A DNA stretch of 64,000 nt from Symsagittifera roscoffensis (GCF_963678635.1 NC_087064.1:47229346-47293345), one strand, 5' to 3'; shown: positions 29,901 through 40,390, counted from the first letter of the stretch. A program made the numbers and translations. The notes: generated from the sequence alone by a model not told the origin.

Positions 29901-32840
29901 AGATTATTACCTTTTAATTTCTCAATCAAACATATCGCAGGAAAAGACATGGGCTTCACTGACCTTATTTCTAGAATCCCATCCGGAAAAGCCCTTCCAA
30001 CTTCACATTACGACGAAGAATTCGTAGTAGCAAACATTAATAAGATTAATAAATCATTAAATCCGTCGGAGAAACTAAGAAATACCTGTTCAGCCATTGG
30101 TCACAATTTGGAAAATTCCGATTACGTCTTATTACGTAATTACTTAATAGCAGCAGTACTAAAACTTATTAACTCGTCTTTTCCAATTTGCTCATTCAAT
30201 CACAGAAGAACAGAATTTTGTACATCAAATTGTATTCCAACGGATTATTCCAACACAAATACTTTAATTATTTCCATTTCAAATTCCGCATTTCTTTATT
30301 TTTTAATTCTTAATTGTAGCCTAATTAATTCACCTGTAGATAAAAAAATTGTAGATACTGTTAATATGAATAATAAGAATATTGTAATTAATCCCACCAC
30401 TTCCGGTATTTCCGTAGATTTAGAATTCAAACTTTTACCAAATCATATCAATCTCGTTAAAAAATACCGTGAAAACTTGAAGTTGCCGGATCGACCCTTG
30501 GATTTAAATATTTTATTTAACGCCAAGTTAGTGGCTCTCTTGACAGAAGACGATCCAATGTTAAGCCCTATTGTTAAAGCACTTCAAAATAAGGTGGAGA
30601 AGATTAATGCAGATTCTCCTTACTTCAAACATTTCACCCGAGATCTTCACGAATCCGACGGATTACTTTACATGGACGGCAAACTCGTTATTCCATTTAC
30701 CTTACGAAACGCGATGATGAAGACCCTCCACGAAACCCATCCAGGTCAATTCGGAATGAAATATTTGGCCCAATACATTTGGTGGCCGCACATTAATAGA
30801 CAAATCTACTTTCATGGAATTAATTGCTCAGAGTGTACATCGGCGGGTAAGAACATAAAATCTGTTATCCCTAATTCACAAATTAGTGAACTTCCTCCAT
30901 TATCAGAACCAAATGAAGAACTTGATTTAGACTTCGCGGGTCCTTTGGATTCTTATTGGGGGTCAAATAAATACATTTTACTTTGTATTGACAGATTTTC
31001 TAAATTTCCGTCGGCAAAAATTACATCATCCACCTCTTCAAAAACAGTTATAGAATTTTTACAAGACTACATATTCTTACACGGTATACCTTATTCTATA
31101 AGGGTGGATCATGCTACTTGCTTTACAAGTCAAGACTTCAAATCATTCTGCGATTCTAACAACATCAAAATAATCTTTTGTACAGTAGGCGATCACCGAT
31201 CCAATGGATTAGTCGAAAAACTCGTTCACACTGTAAAAGTCAAACTACTGGCTATCTCCAAAGAACATCATAAAACCACGCTACAAAATGCCGTTTCAAA
31301 AATCATTTGGAACCTACGTTCTACTTTCCAATCAAAAATTAAATGCTCACCTTTCGAGATCCACTATAACAGAAAACCAAATACTATTTGGAAACAATTA
31401 GCTTCGGGTAAACCTTCCTTTGGAATTTTAGACAAAGGGAAATCAATACTGTCTAAGGATCGAGCTAAGGATTGGAACGCGGATGATAGAATCGAAGACG
31501 GATACAAGGACGATCTGATTGCGAAGAAGAACCAAAATCCGACTGAAAAAGGCTACGATACAGATTATGCCTCATCCTCGAAAACGACTCAAAACAGAAG
31601 ACCAATCGAAAGCCCTTTTAAAGGTAAAATCCTTCGGAAAACTAATGGTAATATCAACCGAGACTGTTTTTATAAAGAACTAAACAAAAGAATTATAAAT
31701 TCTTCGACTTCGACAGTTAAGTTATCCGACGGAAAAATAATACGAAAATCCGACATTGCGATTCCTATCTCTACCTCAAATAAAATCAGACCTTTTAGAG
31801 GAAACATTTCATTCCCTTACTTTTCTAACCCTAATGTTGAAGTAGGTAAAAAACCGGAATGCTCAAAAAGAAAACCAAAACCCAAGAAGCCAACAAAAAG
31901 AAGGAACAGACAATTAGACCAGACATCATCAGACAACCTAACTAGGACATGCATTTCTGGACCATCATCCATCCCGACAAGAAGACAGACACGACACTCA
32001 AAGAAGCCACCAACTCCTCCAGGTTACCTTGCTTCGGATGAATCTATGCTAATTCCTTCGGATATTTCGGATACTAGCGAATGGGAATGGATAGCGGGCG
32101 GTTTTCCTTGTAGAGACGTAGCCAGAGAGCGCTTTATTTCGGATTCACTTACACCTCACATATCACTCGGAAATAAATTTAACCCTTCTATAACCAATCC
32201 TGAAATAAAATCTGAGATTTTAGAAAACGACAGTTTCCCAATCTGTGAACAACCCATGGATCAATCATACGAGTGCCCAATAAGTATAGTGCCAGCCAGC
32301 CGAACATCTAACCCGACGGATCAGAGAACCGTGAATCAGGGAGGGGAAAATGACACCATTGGACAAAACGACCCACAAGTGGAGCATAATCTGACGGAAA
32401 CCGACTCAAACATAAACTTTCCGGTGTATGAGATAAGCGACTCAACGGATGAGTGCGCTATATCCAACAGTCCTGCCATAATACCCGGTAAAATTCCTAC
32501 TACTATTCGCCGCTCTAGTAGAAACGTCGGCCCACCAAAATTTTATGGTAAACGTTACTTCATTGATGCCGTAGAGAGTGTCCAAGAAGCCTCTGGTTCG
32601 GCGGCCGAGCCTATTGTGTTAGAGATTGAAGAACCACATGAGACTATCAACAGGACGAATCCGGCGGAGTTAATTGTTCTAGATTCAGATTCATCATCTT
32701 CATCAGATCAAATGTCAAACTCATCAACCGACGAATCACTGAGAATGGAAATAGCAAATTTCGGCGAACACTCTGATCTTGATAGTGAACTTTTCAACAC
32801 CGAACTTGAAAACTTTTTAAAAGATTATAAAACTTTATAA
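26994..32840 (+). CDS. gag-pol: Element B Gag-Pol polyprotein
   Basis: 1948 codons in one frame, starting with an ATG made across the LTR/primer-site junction; an in-frame TAA lies 12 bases upstream and the next Met is over 100 codons on, so this start is secure. Order: capsid region; zinc knuckles 284-319 (the first unusual, 'CMKCGGSFSKGH', the second a canonical CX2CX4HX4C); aspartic protease 'VDSASPV' (Asp411) with 'NILG' at 486-489; RT 'NLDLKNAYSQL' (Asp663) and 'YLDDIL' (727-730); RNase H 'TDASHNGLGA' (Asp877), 'NELELLG', 'ITDHKAL'; integrase 'HETHPGQFG', 'CSEC', 'LDFAGP' (Asp1313), 'VDHATCF' (Asp1372), 'GLVEKL' (Glu1408), a DD35E set. The tail from about 1560 to 1948 is not a known domain: basic first, then acidic, with two 'RRxxR...PP..Y/G'-like repeats and 'LIVLDSDSSSSSD' (1893-1905), a strong SUMO-interacting-like motif. 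Gag and Pol would be made in equal amounts unless otherwise regulated. Confidence 0.95.
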   Translation: MAQSSNESNVRGIPPFWQNHTVDPPIPWEDWSDLFQLAIIAKENIDIENLLNPSERQHPLPPNLENPPDGETDAQRRLRLERNIQEQRRYDEEETASIKTETKKFNGMRIEEADKKLRSVLYLALGNEGKRIFGQKFTKVKVLQISFKQFWEFLATAFVRKSNVPFERHKLLNRKQRDRESLEQFWGALAEMAKKCDISAGEEEWIRDIFINNMKNYDIQRKLLTETLPPREALNVALIDEKGILNHLKLTNNFKSNGSSVHKPNNHFNVKREPTLNIERSNSCMKCGGSFSKGHLAVCPAKDTTCTSCKFKGHFTRLCRSRRKNVNIVNTQIVDNTDFNPSDFPDVNTDHTDRECCGVINAWSESGQSENDDYSVLNITTIFDNDGKELKKLLNIGLGKENQVILNIQVDSASPVSFLKKNVLHELKLRDPYLKIYPVDKTTRDLYCGFTDNSINITGKVKIPIFSNGWSDNDCQFFLTEGHERNILGNDNLPKVGIEVSQKHFPHFQTNKQCKSVNSISQTNQDREILNISKSFKNLFLRIGKIKNQMKITHFHEPLKPIQLKGRRVPLHLLDAVKTELNRLKAEGHIKKLENCDEDRFISPIVITCKKDKSIKLALDSKFINKQIYKNKYQMPNIHELVDNVAAQITNDSVGEVWFTNLDLKNAYSQLALDKFTSNQCNFSIVGGDITGTYQFLTGFYGLGDMPNEFQRVMDSTLGSIPFTNCYLDDILISSKGTFLDHKNIVLKILSTLDEYNFAVKWSKCKFFQKEIEWLGFKISKSGITPLFDKSKAIKDLPIPKNLKELRSFFGSINQYIKFVPNLASLGSPLRPLLNKKSIFQWNDDHTKAFERIKEEIVNLTENTHFDVKRKTRVKTDASHNGLGASLEQLHGNDWKTISFASRFLNPHESKYSTNELELLGVVWAVEHYKNYLYGSDFEIITDHKALLSALSPNHGNKTYHSRLTRWVDRLLPFNFSIKHIAGKDMGFTDLISRIPSGKALPTSHYDEEFVVANINKINKSLNPSEKLRNTCSAIGHNLENSDYVLLRNYLIAAVLKLINSSFPICSFNHRRTEFCTSNCIPTDYSNTNTLIISISNSAFLYFLILNCSLINSPVDKKIVDTVNMNNKNIVINPTTSGISVDLEFKLLPNHINLVKKYRENLKLPDRPLDLNILFNAKLVALLTEDDPMLSPIVKALQNKVEKINADSPYFKHFTRDLHESDGLLYMDGKLVIPFTLRNAMMKTLHETHPGQFGMKYLAQYIWWPHINRQIYFHGINCSECTSAGKNIKSVIPNSQISELPPLSEPNEELDLDFAGPLDSYWGSNKYILLCIDRFSKFPSAKITSSTSSKTVIEFLQDYIFLHGIPYSIRVDHATCFTSQDFKSFCDSNNIKIIFCTVGDHRSNGLVEKLVHTVKVKLLAISKEHHKTTLQNAVSKIIWNLRSTFQSKIKCSPFEIHYNRKPNTIWKQLASGKPSFGILDKGKSILSKDRAKDWNADDRIEDGYKDDLIAKKNQNPTEKGYDTDYASSSKTTQNRRPIESPFKGKILRKTNGNINRDCFYKELNKRIINSSTSTVKLSDGKIIRKSDIAIPISTSNKIRPFRGNISFPYFSNPNVEVGKKPECSKRKPKPKKPTKRRNRQLDQTSSDNLTRTCISGPSSIPTRRQTRHSKKPPTPPGYLASDESMLIPSDISDTSEWEWIAGGFPCRDVARERFISDSLTPHISLGNKFNPSITNPEIKSEILENDSFPICEQPMDQSYECPISIVPASRTSNPTDQRTVNQGGENDTIGQNDPQVEHNLTETDSNINFPVYEISDSTDECAISNSPAIIPGKIPTTIRRSSRNVGPPKFYGKRYFIDAVESVQEASGSAAEPIVLEIEEPHETINRTNPAELIVLDSDSSSSSDQMSNSSTDESLRMEIANFGEHSDLDSELFNTELENFLKDYKTL
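26995..27004 (+). promoter_or_regulatory. Primer binding site of element B
   Basis: TGGCGCAGTC follows the LTR with no spacer. It complements the 3' end GACTGCGCCA of a serine tRNA type; animal serine tRNAs ending in ..CTGCGCCA are known. The site also encodes the first residues of Gag (M-A-Q-S). Confidence 0.7.
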
Positions 32841-33511
32841 CCACGTAGATATACTTTAATCTGATATTTCGGCTTACCAAATAACACACATTACTGAGTA
32901 AACCGGTGCTAACATTCAGATATTAACATCTGCTCACTAAACTTGAGAACTTAATCCTGCGGATAAATTTTCATGTAGAAGACATTTTCAAGTGTCCTCC
33001 TAATTTCCTTAATTCGCATACACTCCAGTTTGTGTTTTACAAACCAAGACCTCCTCCATCAAAATTTTGTGCTATCTAGGTATTTTACTTTGTAAACCGG
33101 TGCTAATTTCCAGTTACCAAAAATTGTTTGCTAAATTTGACAACTTTATCCTTCGGATAAATTTCACCCGTCAAAAGAAATTATCATCTGTTGATCCCAT
33201 AATTTCTTTAAATCATATCCTCTTCACTCACGCATTATAAACTATGACCTCACTCATAAAACGTGGTTTTAAATTTCAGCGTTATGCCATAACGTGATGC
33301 CTTTCCTCATCTTAACACAACCCTTATCCATCGGAATCTGGATAATCTTTGTTCTTTCATTTAACACTAGTGGAGCTTACTTAGTGCTAGTACCTCATCT
33401 GAAGGCGCTCTAATTTTCTTTCCTAGTCCTTAAAGGGGGAGAAAGGAGTCAGTCATAGTTAGTTATTGTGCATTACTTATTACAATTTAACTTTTTTCCT
33501 GCTTAGGGGAA
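32841..33511 (+). other. 3' non-coding region of element B
   Basis: Contains an imperfect direct repeat: 'GTAAACCGGTGCTAA' ... 'GGATAAATTT' occurs at about 32898-32970 and about 33090-33166. A 17-base purine run (33432-33448) lies about 63 bases before the LTR, while the bases directly at the LTR are AGGGGAA. The latter must be the functional polypurine tract; the former may be a second, central-type priming site. Confidence 0.6.
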
Positions 33512-33726
33512 TGTTGTGATTTTACATCAGGTTTTGCAATTATTGCTAAACATACTTATTTAATTAACCGGTCACTTAGTTATGACCTTCACTAGCCATT
33601 CTCTCCGGCGGAGAGAATGATCTCTCATTGTTTTAATGTTTTAACTTACCGACTAATTCATATTATTTCTTATCCCTTTTAATAGTTTTAATTTAGAATT
33701 AGCTACAACAAAGTAACATTTTATCA
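33512..33726 (+). repeat. 3' LTR of element B
   Basis: 215 bp copy of 26780-26994 with two differences. The perfect dyad is repeated at 33598-33618. Confidence 0.95.
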
Positions 33727-33731
33727 ATCAT

Positions 33732-33990
33732 GTTTTGCCAATATTACTATAAATCTATTGAGACCGGAAAAAACATGAGGAGCTAAATCAGCACTGAACT
33801 AAGTAATTGCACGAACCTACTTTGTCAAAAACTGATAACATGTCAACAGACGGTGTTCTCAATCATAAACGACTCTATGGAATAGAGCCCAAAAATTTCA
33901 CCCGGTGCTACTAACGGGTCTCGAAGACCTTAAAAACTTGAACTAACTTAAATAATCAATTTAGAAGATTTAGACTCTAATTTCTACGGA
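33732..33990 (+). mobile_element. Fragment E: diverged LTR end and primer site related to element A
   Basis: The order of short matches follows the right half of the LTR of A and its leader: 'AAATCTATTGAG', 'ACTAAGTAATTGCACGAACC', 'CAGACGGTGT', 'GACTCTATG', then CA at 33900, 'CGGTGCTACT', 'GGGTCTCGAAGACCTTAA'. The LTR end is therefore at 33900, followed by a primer site and about 90 bp of leader. Divergence is large, so it is a separate, older lineage. Element B landed inside this LTR; its left part should lie just before 26775 but is not recognisable to me. Confidence 0.65.
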
Positions 33991-34561
33991 TCAATAAATC
34001 CCATTGAAAAATTTCAATAAAAAAAGCATCATGTACCAGCACAGAAAAACTGTACTGAGTATTTAAGCTAAGTGTACTCTCCCGGGTTGAAGTCACTGAG
34101 AAAATCATTACTTCTCCTAAAACTTATTAGTAAATTATCAGTTCTGCATCAGAGATAAATCAGAGAAAAACCGCAGTACTGTAACAGTACTGATTCAGCA
34201 CCGTTACAGTACTACTTTTATTGTGCTATTTTTCTTATCAGAATAAAATCCGAGTTTTTGCTCTGATACTTCTGTGATCATATAAAAAACAGAAATTTGT
34301 TCGGTTTATTTATAAGATCAGAACAAAATCAGAGATATTTTTCTGTTATTTCTTTGATCAGAAATCGGATCAAAAAAATCAGAACAGCAATTTTCTGCAT
34401 AAAACTTGAATCTCAAAAACTAGAAAATTCCGCGCGGTAAGTTCAAAGAAATTATCTGGTTGGGCTGATATTAAAAATCTACGTTTTTCTGCAAAATTGA
34501 AAAATTCTAAAAAACTATCGGTTTTAAAACTCAATTATAAAACCAATTAAAAATTAGGCTC
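33991..34561. other. Non-coding, with palindrome and short repeats
   Basis: A perfect palindrome, CAGTACTGT-A-ACAGTACTG, lies at 34174-34192, with a further 'GTTACAGTACT' just after. Between about 34230 and 34390 a unit containing 'ATCAGAA(T/C)AAAATC' and 'TCTGTGATCA' or a similar string recurs imperfectly. No gene. Confidence 0.5.
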
Positions 34562-35429
34562 AAAATTATGAGCCTCCGATTTTTGGAAGAAGCCAAGGCT
34601 AATGGATTTGTCTAAATGTCAGAAGTACATAAAAAATTTTAATTGGCTCAAAAGACTTTAATTTTGTCTATATCATCGAAAAATGTATCGTCCGATGTCG
34701 TGTATTCATATCCGCAGGTTAGATCGCTCCTTTCCAATATTTTGCCTAGTTAAAGAAGTTGTAGGTGTTTTCTTATGTTCTAGAAGTACCAAAAGATTCG
34801 AAATCAGTTTTTGCAGTTACTGCATTATACAAAACTTTAGAATTTCTTCAATCAATTAAAAAATGAAAAGGGAAACTGCTTGTAAACGGGATTTCTTTTC
34901 TGTCAAATGTTTTGGAAGACATGTATTGCAGATTTGAGCTAATTGAAAATTTCAAATAATTGGAAATAATTGGCAGAGAAATGTGGATAAGCTTATTTTC
35001 AGTTCTCCGCCAATAATTTCTGAGTTATATGAAATTTTTATTTAGCTCAAATCTGCTATACATGTTTTTCATAAGATTTGATTTGACATTAAAAAAATTT
35101 TGCTGTTTCCTTTTTCTTTTTAAATTGATTGAAGAAATTCTAAATTTTTGTAGGTTGCAGTAACTGCAATAACTGATTTCGATTCTTTTGGTACTTCTAG
35201 AACGGAAGAAAACACCTACAACGTCTTTAACTAGGCAAAATATTCGAAGGGAGCGATCTAACCTGCTGATATAAATATCCAAATCCGACGTCGGAAGATA
35301 CATTTTTGATAGATGATATAGACAAAATTAAGGTCTTTTGCGCCAATTAAAAACTTTTTTGTTTCTCTCCGACATTTAAACAAATCCGTTAGAATTCCCT
35401 TTTTTGCAAATTCGGAGGCTCTTAATTTT
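34562..35429. repeat. 868-bp fold-back element
   Basis: The left arm (34562 to about 34985) is the reverse complement of the right arm (about 35000 to 35429) along its whole length. The arms share, for example, 'AGCAGGTTAGATCGCTCC' with one change, 'GTTGTAGGTGTTTTCTT', 'TTCTAGAAGTACCAAAAGA' and 'GCAGATTTGAGCTAA'. Identity looks to be roughly 80-85 percent, so the arms have been apart for some time. The centre is near 34990. No coding capacity and no clear target duplication. A fold-back transposon or an old inverted duplication. Confidence 0.75.
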
Positions 35430-37539
35430 CGTATAGTTTTCATAAAGTTTTGTATATACGAGAATTGCGTGCATACGATAAGCACTGGTAATAAAAAAAT
35501 AACCAATTCAGAAGTAATGAAGTTTTAAATTGAGATAAATACAACAATAACACAATTTTTAAGAACAAATGAATTTTACGCGATCGAACAAACAACCTTT
35601 TTTTAAAAGTTGGCCGAGACTGTCGAGAAAGTCAAAACATATCGCATTTTGGTCAAGAAAGTTTTGGTCAATCGAATATTTTTTTGTTGGGTCGAGAAAA
35701 TCAAAACATATCAAAATTGGGTCGCGAAAGCCGAAACATACAGAAAATTTGACTCGGGATGGGCTAAAGCTAGATAAATTTTGCCCTACACAAATGAATA
35801 TTTAGCTTTGTGAAAAATTGATACAGCGTAGTTGGTCCCTGTACAAATAAAGATATAATGTCTTCCAAAATTAAACTATAAATCAATATGAAACTCACTA
35901 TGTTTTTATTACGATATTATAACTTTGTTACATCAAATTTTGTTTTTGGACAATGTACCCATTTTTGGAAAGCGATAATGCTAAAACAAGCCAGTTTGGG
36001 ATGAACTGCGCAGCATTACTTCAAAACGATAAAAAGCTACAAACCGATTATAAGAGGAACGGATTTAATCATTTATTTTTTGTTATCAGAGTCCTTATGC
36101 CTTTTTATTCCAACTTTTGAATAAAGTGACAGAATTTTTGTCATCGCGGTAGTTTTTTCTCCAGAAAAATTTCGACTTTTTAACAAGCCATTTTTGACAA
36201 AATGGTTTGTACATCAGCCAAAAGGTGTTGGCTGATGTAGGCTACATTGCCTTGAGCTCAAACTTGAAAAGATATTCCACCTGTGATCATTTTTTTGTAA
36301 AATTAAGGTGGTTTAAATATTGAAAAAATAAATTTGGTCTCTGACGCTGCCAAACATTTTGTTTGAGTTCATTACCTACCCACCGAAATAAATTGTTTTA
36401 ATTATTATTATGATCATTATGACTTTCGTTGATCTTGTGATTTCAGTTTATGAAATTTTTTTTTGTTTTTGACTCCTCAAGGTTCATACATGTTATTGAT
36501 TGTAGAAAATCAGTCTAAATTCCCATAACCATAAAGGTTTTCGAATTTTTGAACTTTGTCATTATCTATAAGTTGATTGCGGTTCGCATGTCTTTTTATA
36601 TGTTGACAAGCTGTAAAAAACCAAAAAAATCTTATGGCTCTGCAAATTTAAACGCAGTTTTTTAAAAAACTAAAACCTATGACCCAGACAAATGCTGAAT
36701 AAATCCCAAACAGTAAAAATTAAAATAGTTCAAAACGTATAATCTCACAATCAAAAATCATCATAATTTTCATTATCATCAAAATAAAAAAAATTAACAA
36801 TGTTTTTTTTTCAGATAAAAATACTGTTTTGAGAAAAAAACTTTCATTTGAAACTTATGCAGTGTCTGAGTATTTATCTAACCAGACTGCTGATATATTA
36901 GGCCAAAACCCTGAATGGTGAGTCTTCATTTTGTGTGCAATTTAAAAATTAAACGTTTTTTTTGTTTCAAAAATTGACGAAAGAATCAAAAATATAAATA
37001 TATTTTTAAATATATTTTTGTCAATTTTCCCCCATCCGTGAATATGAACTACAGAGGGATTTATTTATCCAATGTCGTATTAACAAGACTGCTCGTCCAT
37101 CAGCGCAAGCATTGATTATTCGGACTGCACGTTAACTTGTATAGAATTCTTTTTGTAAAATTGAAAATTGACTGCGTATGGAATTCAGACAGCCAACTAG
37201 ACTGCCTCAATTCAGTTTGGAACAAAAGTTTGGAGCTGAAAATCTGTATACTATATAAATGAAATGTTGTTTGTACTTTTAAGGCAAAATGTTCAAAACA
37301 CACTCACGGGGACAATGTTTAAAAGGCGTTTACGTAAGATTTTTTAAGTATATTGAAACAATCTAAGTCTGAAACATTCAAGATTTGTTTTTAAAAAACC
37401 AAATCTTTATTACAAGAAACTCGCTTCAACTTCAATGCTTGTCCAGTTTTTTGCGGCGACAGATTCATTTCAGTCTGTAACAAACCAACAAACAACACTA
37501 CATATTTTTTAAGAAAAACGGTTTTTCCTCGCATCAATT
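35430..37539. other. Gene-free AT-rich stretch with a short motif array
   Basis: At about 35600-35765 a short motif close to 'GTCGAGAAAGTCAAAACATA' is repeated four or five times; its complement is the motif that builds the element at 41643-42280. A degraded hairpin repeat ('AAGACTGCTCGT') lies near 37083. Otherwise no gene is seen. Confidence 0.5.
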
Positions 37540-40390
37540 TGCTTAATGAATAACTTGAAATTGTTTCAAAGTTTCAGTTCTTGAACGTTTGCTTCAAAAT
37601 GAAAAACTTTTGAACTGCTTTAAAAAAACTTGATCTACTCGCAAATTGATTCGGTCTACGAAGTAACATCAAAAGTTTCAACGTTTTTTGCTTTACAACT
37701 TTGCTTTTCAAAGCATACGTTTTCTTTTGTTTCAAGATGCTGAAAAATGATTTTTTGCAAACCGGGTCAATCTATGAAATAATTTGAAATTTAGTTTTCG
37801 AATTGATTCAAAAAACAGATTATTGCTTGCTATTCGAGCAGCGAAAATCCTTCGAAATACTTAGAAGTTTTTATGTTTTGATAAAATGCGTGAAAGACTT
37901 TAGTTTTTATTGCAAAACAACCCACACTATGAAAACAACTTTGAAGTATTCGAAGATTTTGTCGCTCGAGGAGTTTCTCAGAAAAACTTAACTTTTTGCG
38001 AACCGATAAAAATCAACTTGAAAATCTTCAAAGTTGAAATCTTGCTTAAATTTTTTGTTTCATAGCGTAATTATTTTGCTTAAGAAAACTCAACTATTCA
38101 GGAACTTTGGAATTTTTGAAATATTTTGTAATATTTTACAACTTGGTCAAGTTAATTGAAAATTTTTCGTGAAACGATTCGCTCCATGAAACTATTTGAA
38201 ACAATTAAAAATTGATAGCTTGCTTAAAAAACTGACAAATACTGTGGACCTATTTGGTCTATGAAATAACTAGAATTACTTTATCGCTCGAGTGGTTTGG
38301 TTAGAACAACCAATTCACAGCTTGAAATAACTTGAATATTTAAGTTTCATCACTTGAATAGCTTTATATGAAATTGTATATTTGCGAACTGAAATCTTTT
38401 AAATTATATCAATTTTTTTTTGTTTGACTTGCTTTCTTCGGACAACTTATTTTTACTTGAACGATTTGCTTTATGAATCAATTTGAAATAAATAGGTTTC
38501 ATGGCGTAAGTTTTTAGCTTACGAGCTACTCAATTTTTCAGGATTCGGTTGAAACCGTTTAAATAACTTGAATTAATTCAAATTTTCATCGTTGGAATAG
38601 CTTCATTAAGAAAAATTGAATAATTGCAAACAAGTTGCAGGCTATGAAATAACTTTTTGCAAACCCTTTATGTCTAAGAAAATGATTTGAAATGAACCAT
38701 GATTTGAATAACCTGCTCATAAACTTTTGATTAGTGCCAACCGATGCGGTTTATGAAATTTAATAATAAATTGAGATATTTCACCGCTTGCTTTTCGAGA
38801 GCCGATTAGCTCGAAATATTTCAAAGTTTCATTGCTTGAATACATTGCATGATAAGACTTCAATTTTTCGAAAATGATTCGGTCTATAAAGTTACTCTTA
38901 TAGCTTGAATGGCATCAAAAACATATTTTGAATAGCTTATTTAAAAAAATTATTGTGAACCCATTCTTTTCAATCAATAACAGGCAATGTTTCAAAAATT
39001 CTTCGCCCGAATAATTTCTTTAGAACCATTTCAACCTGTTTAAAAACCAATTCCCTTCTCTGAAATAATATGAATTGGTTCAAAAATTTATTGCTTGAAT
39101 GCTTGCTTAGTACACTAAAGCATCTCGCGCACCAATTCGGTTTATAAAAGAACTTTAGCGAAAGAACTTCAAAGAAAAATTTAAACTAATCGCAAATCAA
39201 TTAAATTTTTGAAACATTATGAAATTTTTTCAAAGTTTAGTCGCTTGAATAGTTTGCCTTGAACAACTCAAATTTTTTCCTACCCTTTCGCTCTACAGAA
39301 AATTGAAAAACTTTAACTGTTTCGTCAGTTAAAAACTTGCTTTATTTTTTTGCAATCCTTTTTCTCTATTGAATAGCATATACTCCTACAAAAGTTAGTC
39401 GCTAATAATATAATGCTTAGAAAAACTAGAAGAGTCCTAGCTTGATAAGCTTTGAAGAGTCCTAGCTTTGAAGAGTCCTAGCTTGATAAGCTTGCCTATA
39501 ATTTTAGCAACCCATTTGCTCTACAAAATAACGTGTAGTGTTTCAAATTTCATGGCTTGAGCAGCCCGCTCAGAAAAACATAAATAGTTTGAAAACTTGC
39601 GCGCTCTTAGAAGTAATTTCTTTCAAGGTTAAATCGCTTGAATAGCTTGTATAAAAAAGGTTAATTGTCTGTGAATCAATTCACTGTCAAATAACCCAAA
39701 ACTTTAAAATTTGAAAAAATCAAAATGCCTTTGCTTGATTGTTTTGAAAAGAGAAGCTTATATTTTTTCTATTCCGATTACTTTCAAAAAAAAATGTTCA
39801 CATTTAAGTAGCTTCAATTAGTTCAAGAGTTTCAAAATTTGATTGGCTGATTCAGAAAAATTTTAACCTGCTGTGAACCGAAATAACATGAATTCAAAAG
39901 TTTCATCGTTAGATTAGCTTGCATTGAAAACTTACTTTTCCATCGTCTTAAGAAACAACTTCTTATAAATCATTCATACCTTTTTACATATTTCAAAATT
40001 TCATCGTTCGAAACCTGGCTTGAAAGCAACATTTTTTGAGCTGATTTCTTGAGCTGAGTAGTTCGCTGAAAAAACTTTAGGTTTTGGCAAACTGATTTGT
40101 CGAATAAAATAACTTGATTTATTTCAGAGCCCAATTGATTAAAAAAATAATTTCTGCAAACCAATTTGCTCTTCAAAAAAATTGAAAAAATTCGTCACTT
40201 GAAATTCTTGCTTTGAAAAACTTGTTTTATTGCAAGCCGATTCGCCCGATTGTTGCAAGCCGAATTGTTCAAGGTTTTTTCCACTGAATCATTACACTGC
40301 TTCGAAAAAATATAGATTTGCAAACATTTCACTAAACGATATTAAATGAAATTAATCAAAATTTGATTGCTTCAATAACATGCTCAGGCT
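37540..40390. repeat. Degenerate tandem array, about 80-bp unit
   Basis: Nearly 3 kb made of diverged copies of a sequence containing 'TTCATCGCTTGAATAGCTTG' and 'TTCGGTCTATGAAATAACTT'. Recognisable copies of the first core lie near 38265, 38348, 38590, 38838, 39085, 39245, 39555 and 39630, with spacings near multiples of 80. It includes a young local triplication of 'GAAGAGTCCTAGCTT' at about 39428-39490. No long reading frame; an old satellite or minisatellite. Confidence 0.65.

Larger units (their letters stand above)
26780..33726 (+). mobile_element. Element B: compact, apparently intact Ty3-type element
   Basis: 6947 bp: 215-bp LTRs, a primer site directly abutting the LTR, one uninterrupted gag-pol frame of 1948 codons, a 670-bp 3' region, LTR. 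The LTRs differ at two positions, so the insertion is young. Gag with two zinc knuckles, short LTRs, fused gag-pol and a serine-tRNA-like primer site recall the mag lineage, an inference from layout. No env. It is inserted in fragment E, a diverged LTR related to that of element A. All catalytic residues I can check are present, so it may be an autonomous source copy. Confidence 0.95.
26775..33731 (+). repeat. Target site duplication of element B (ATCAT)
   Basis: ATCAT at 26775-26779 before the 5' LTR and at 33727-33731 after the 3' LTR. Five bases is the common length for Ty3-type integrases. It confirms the boundaries of element B. Confidence 0.85.
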
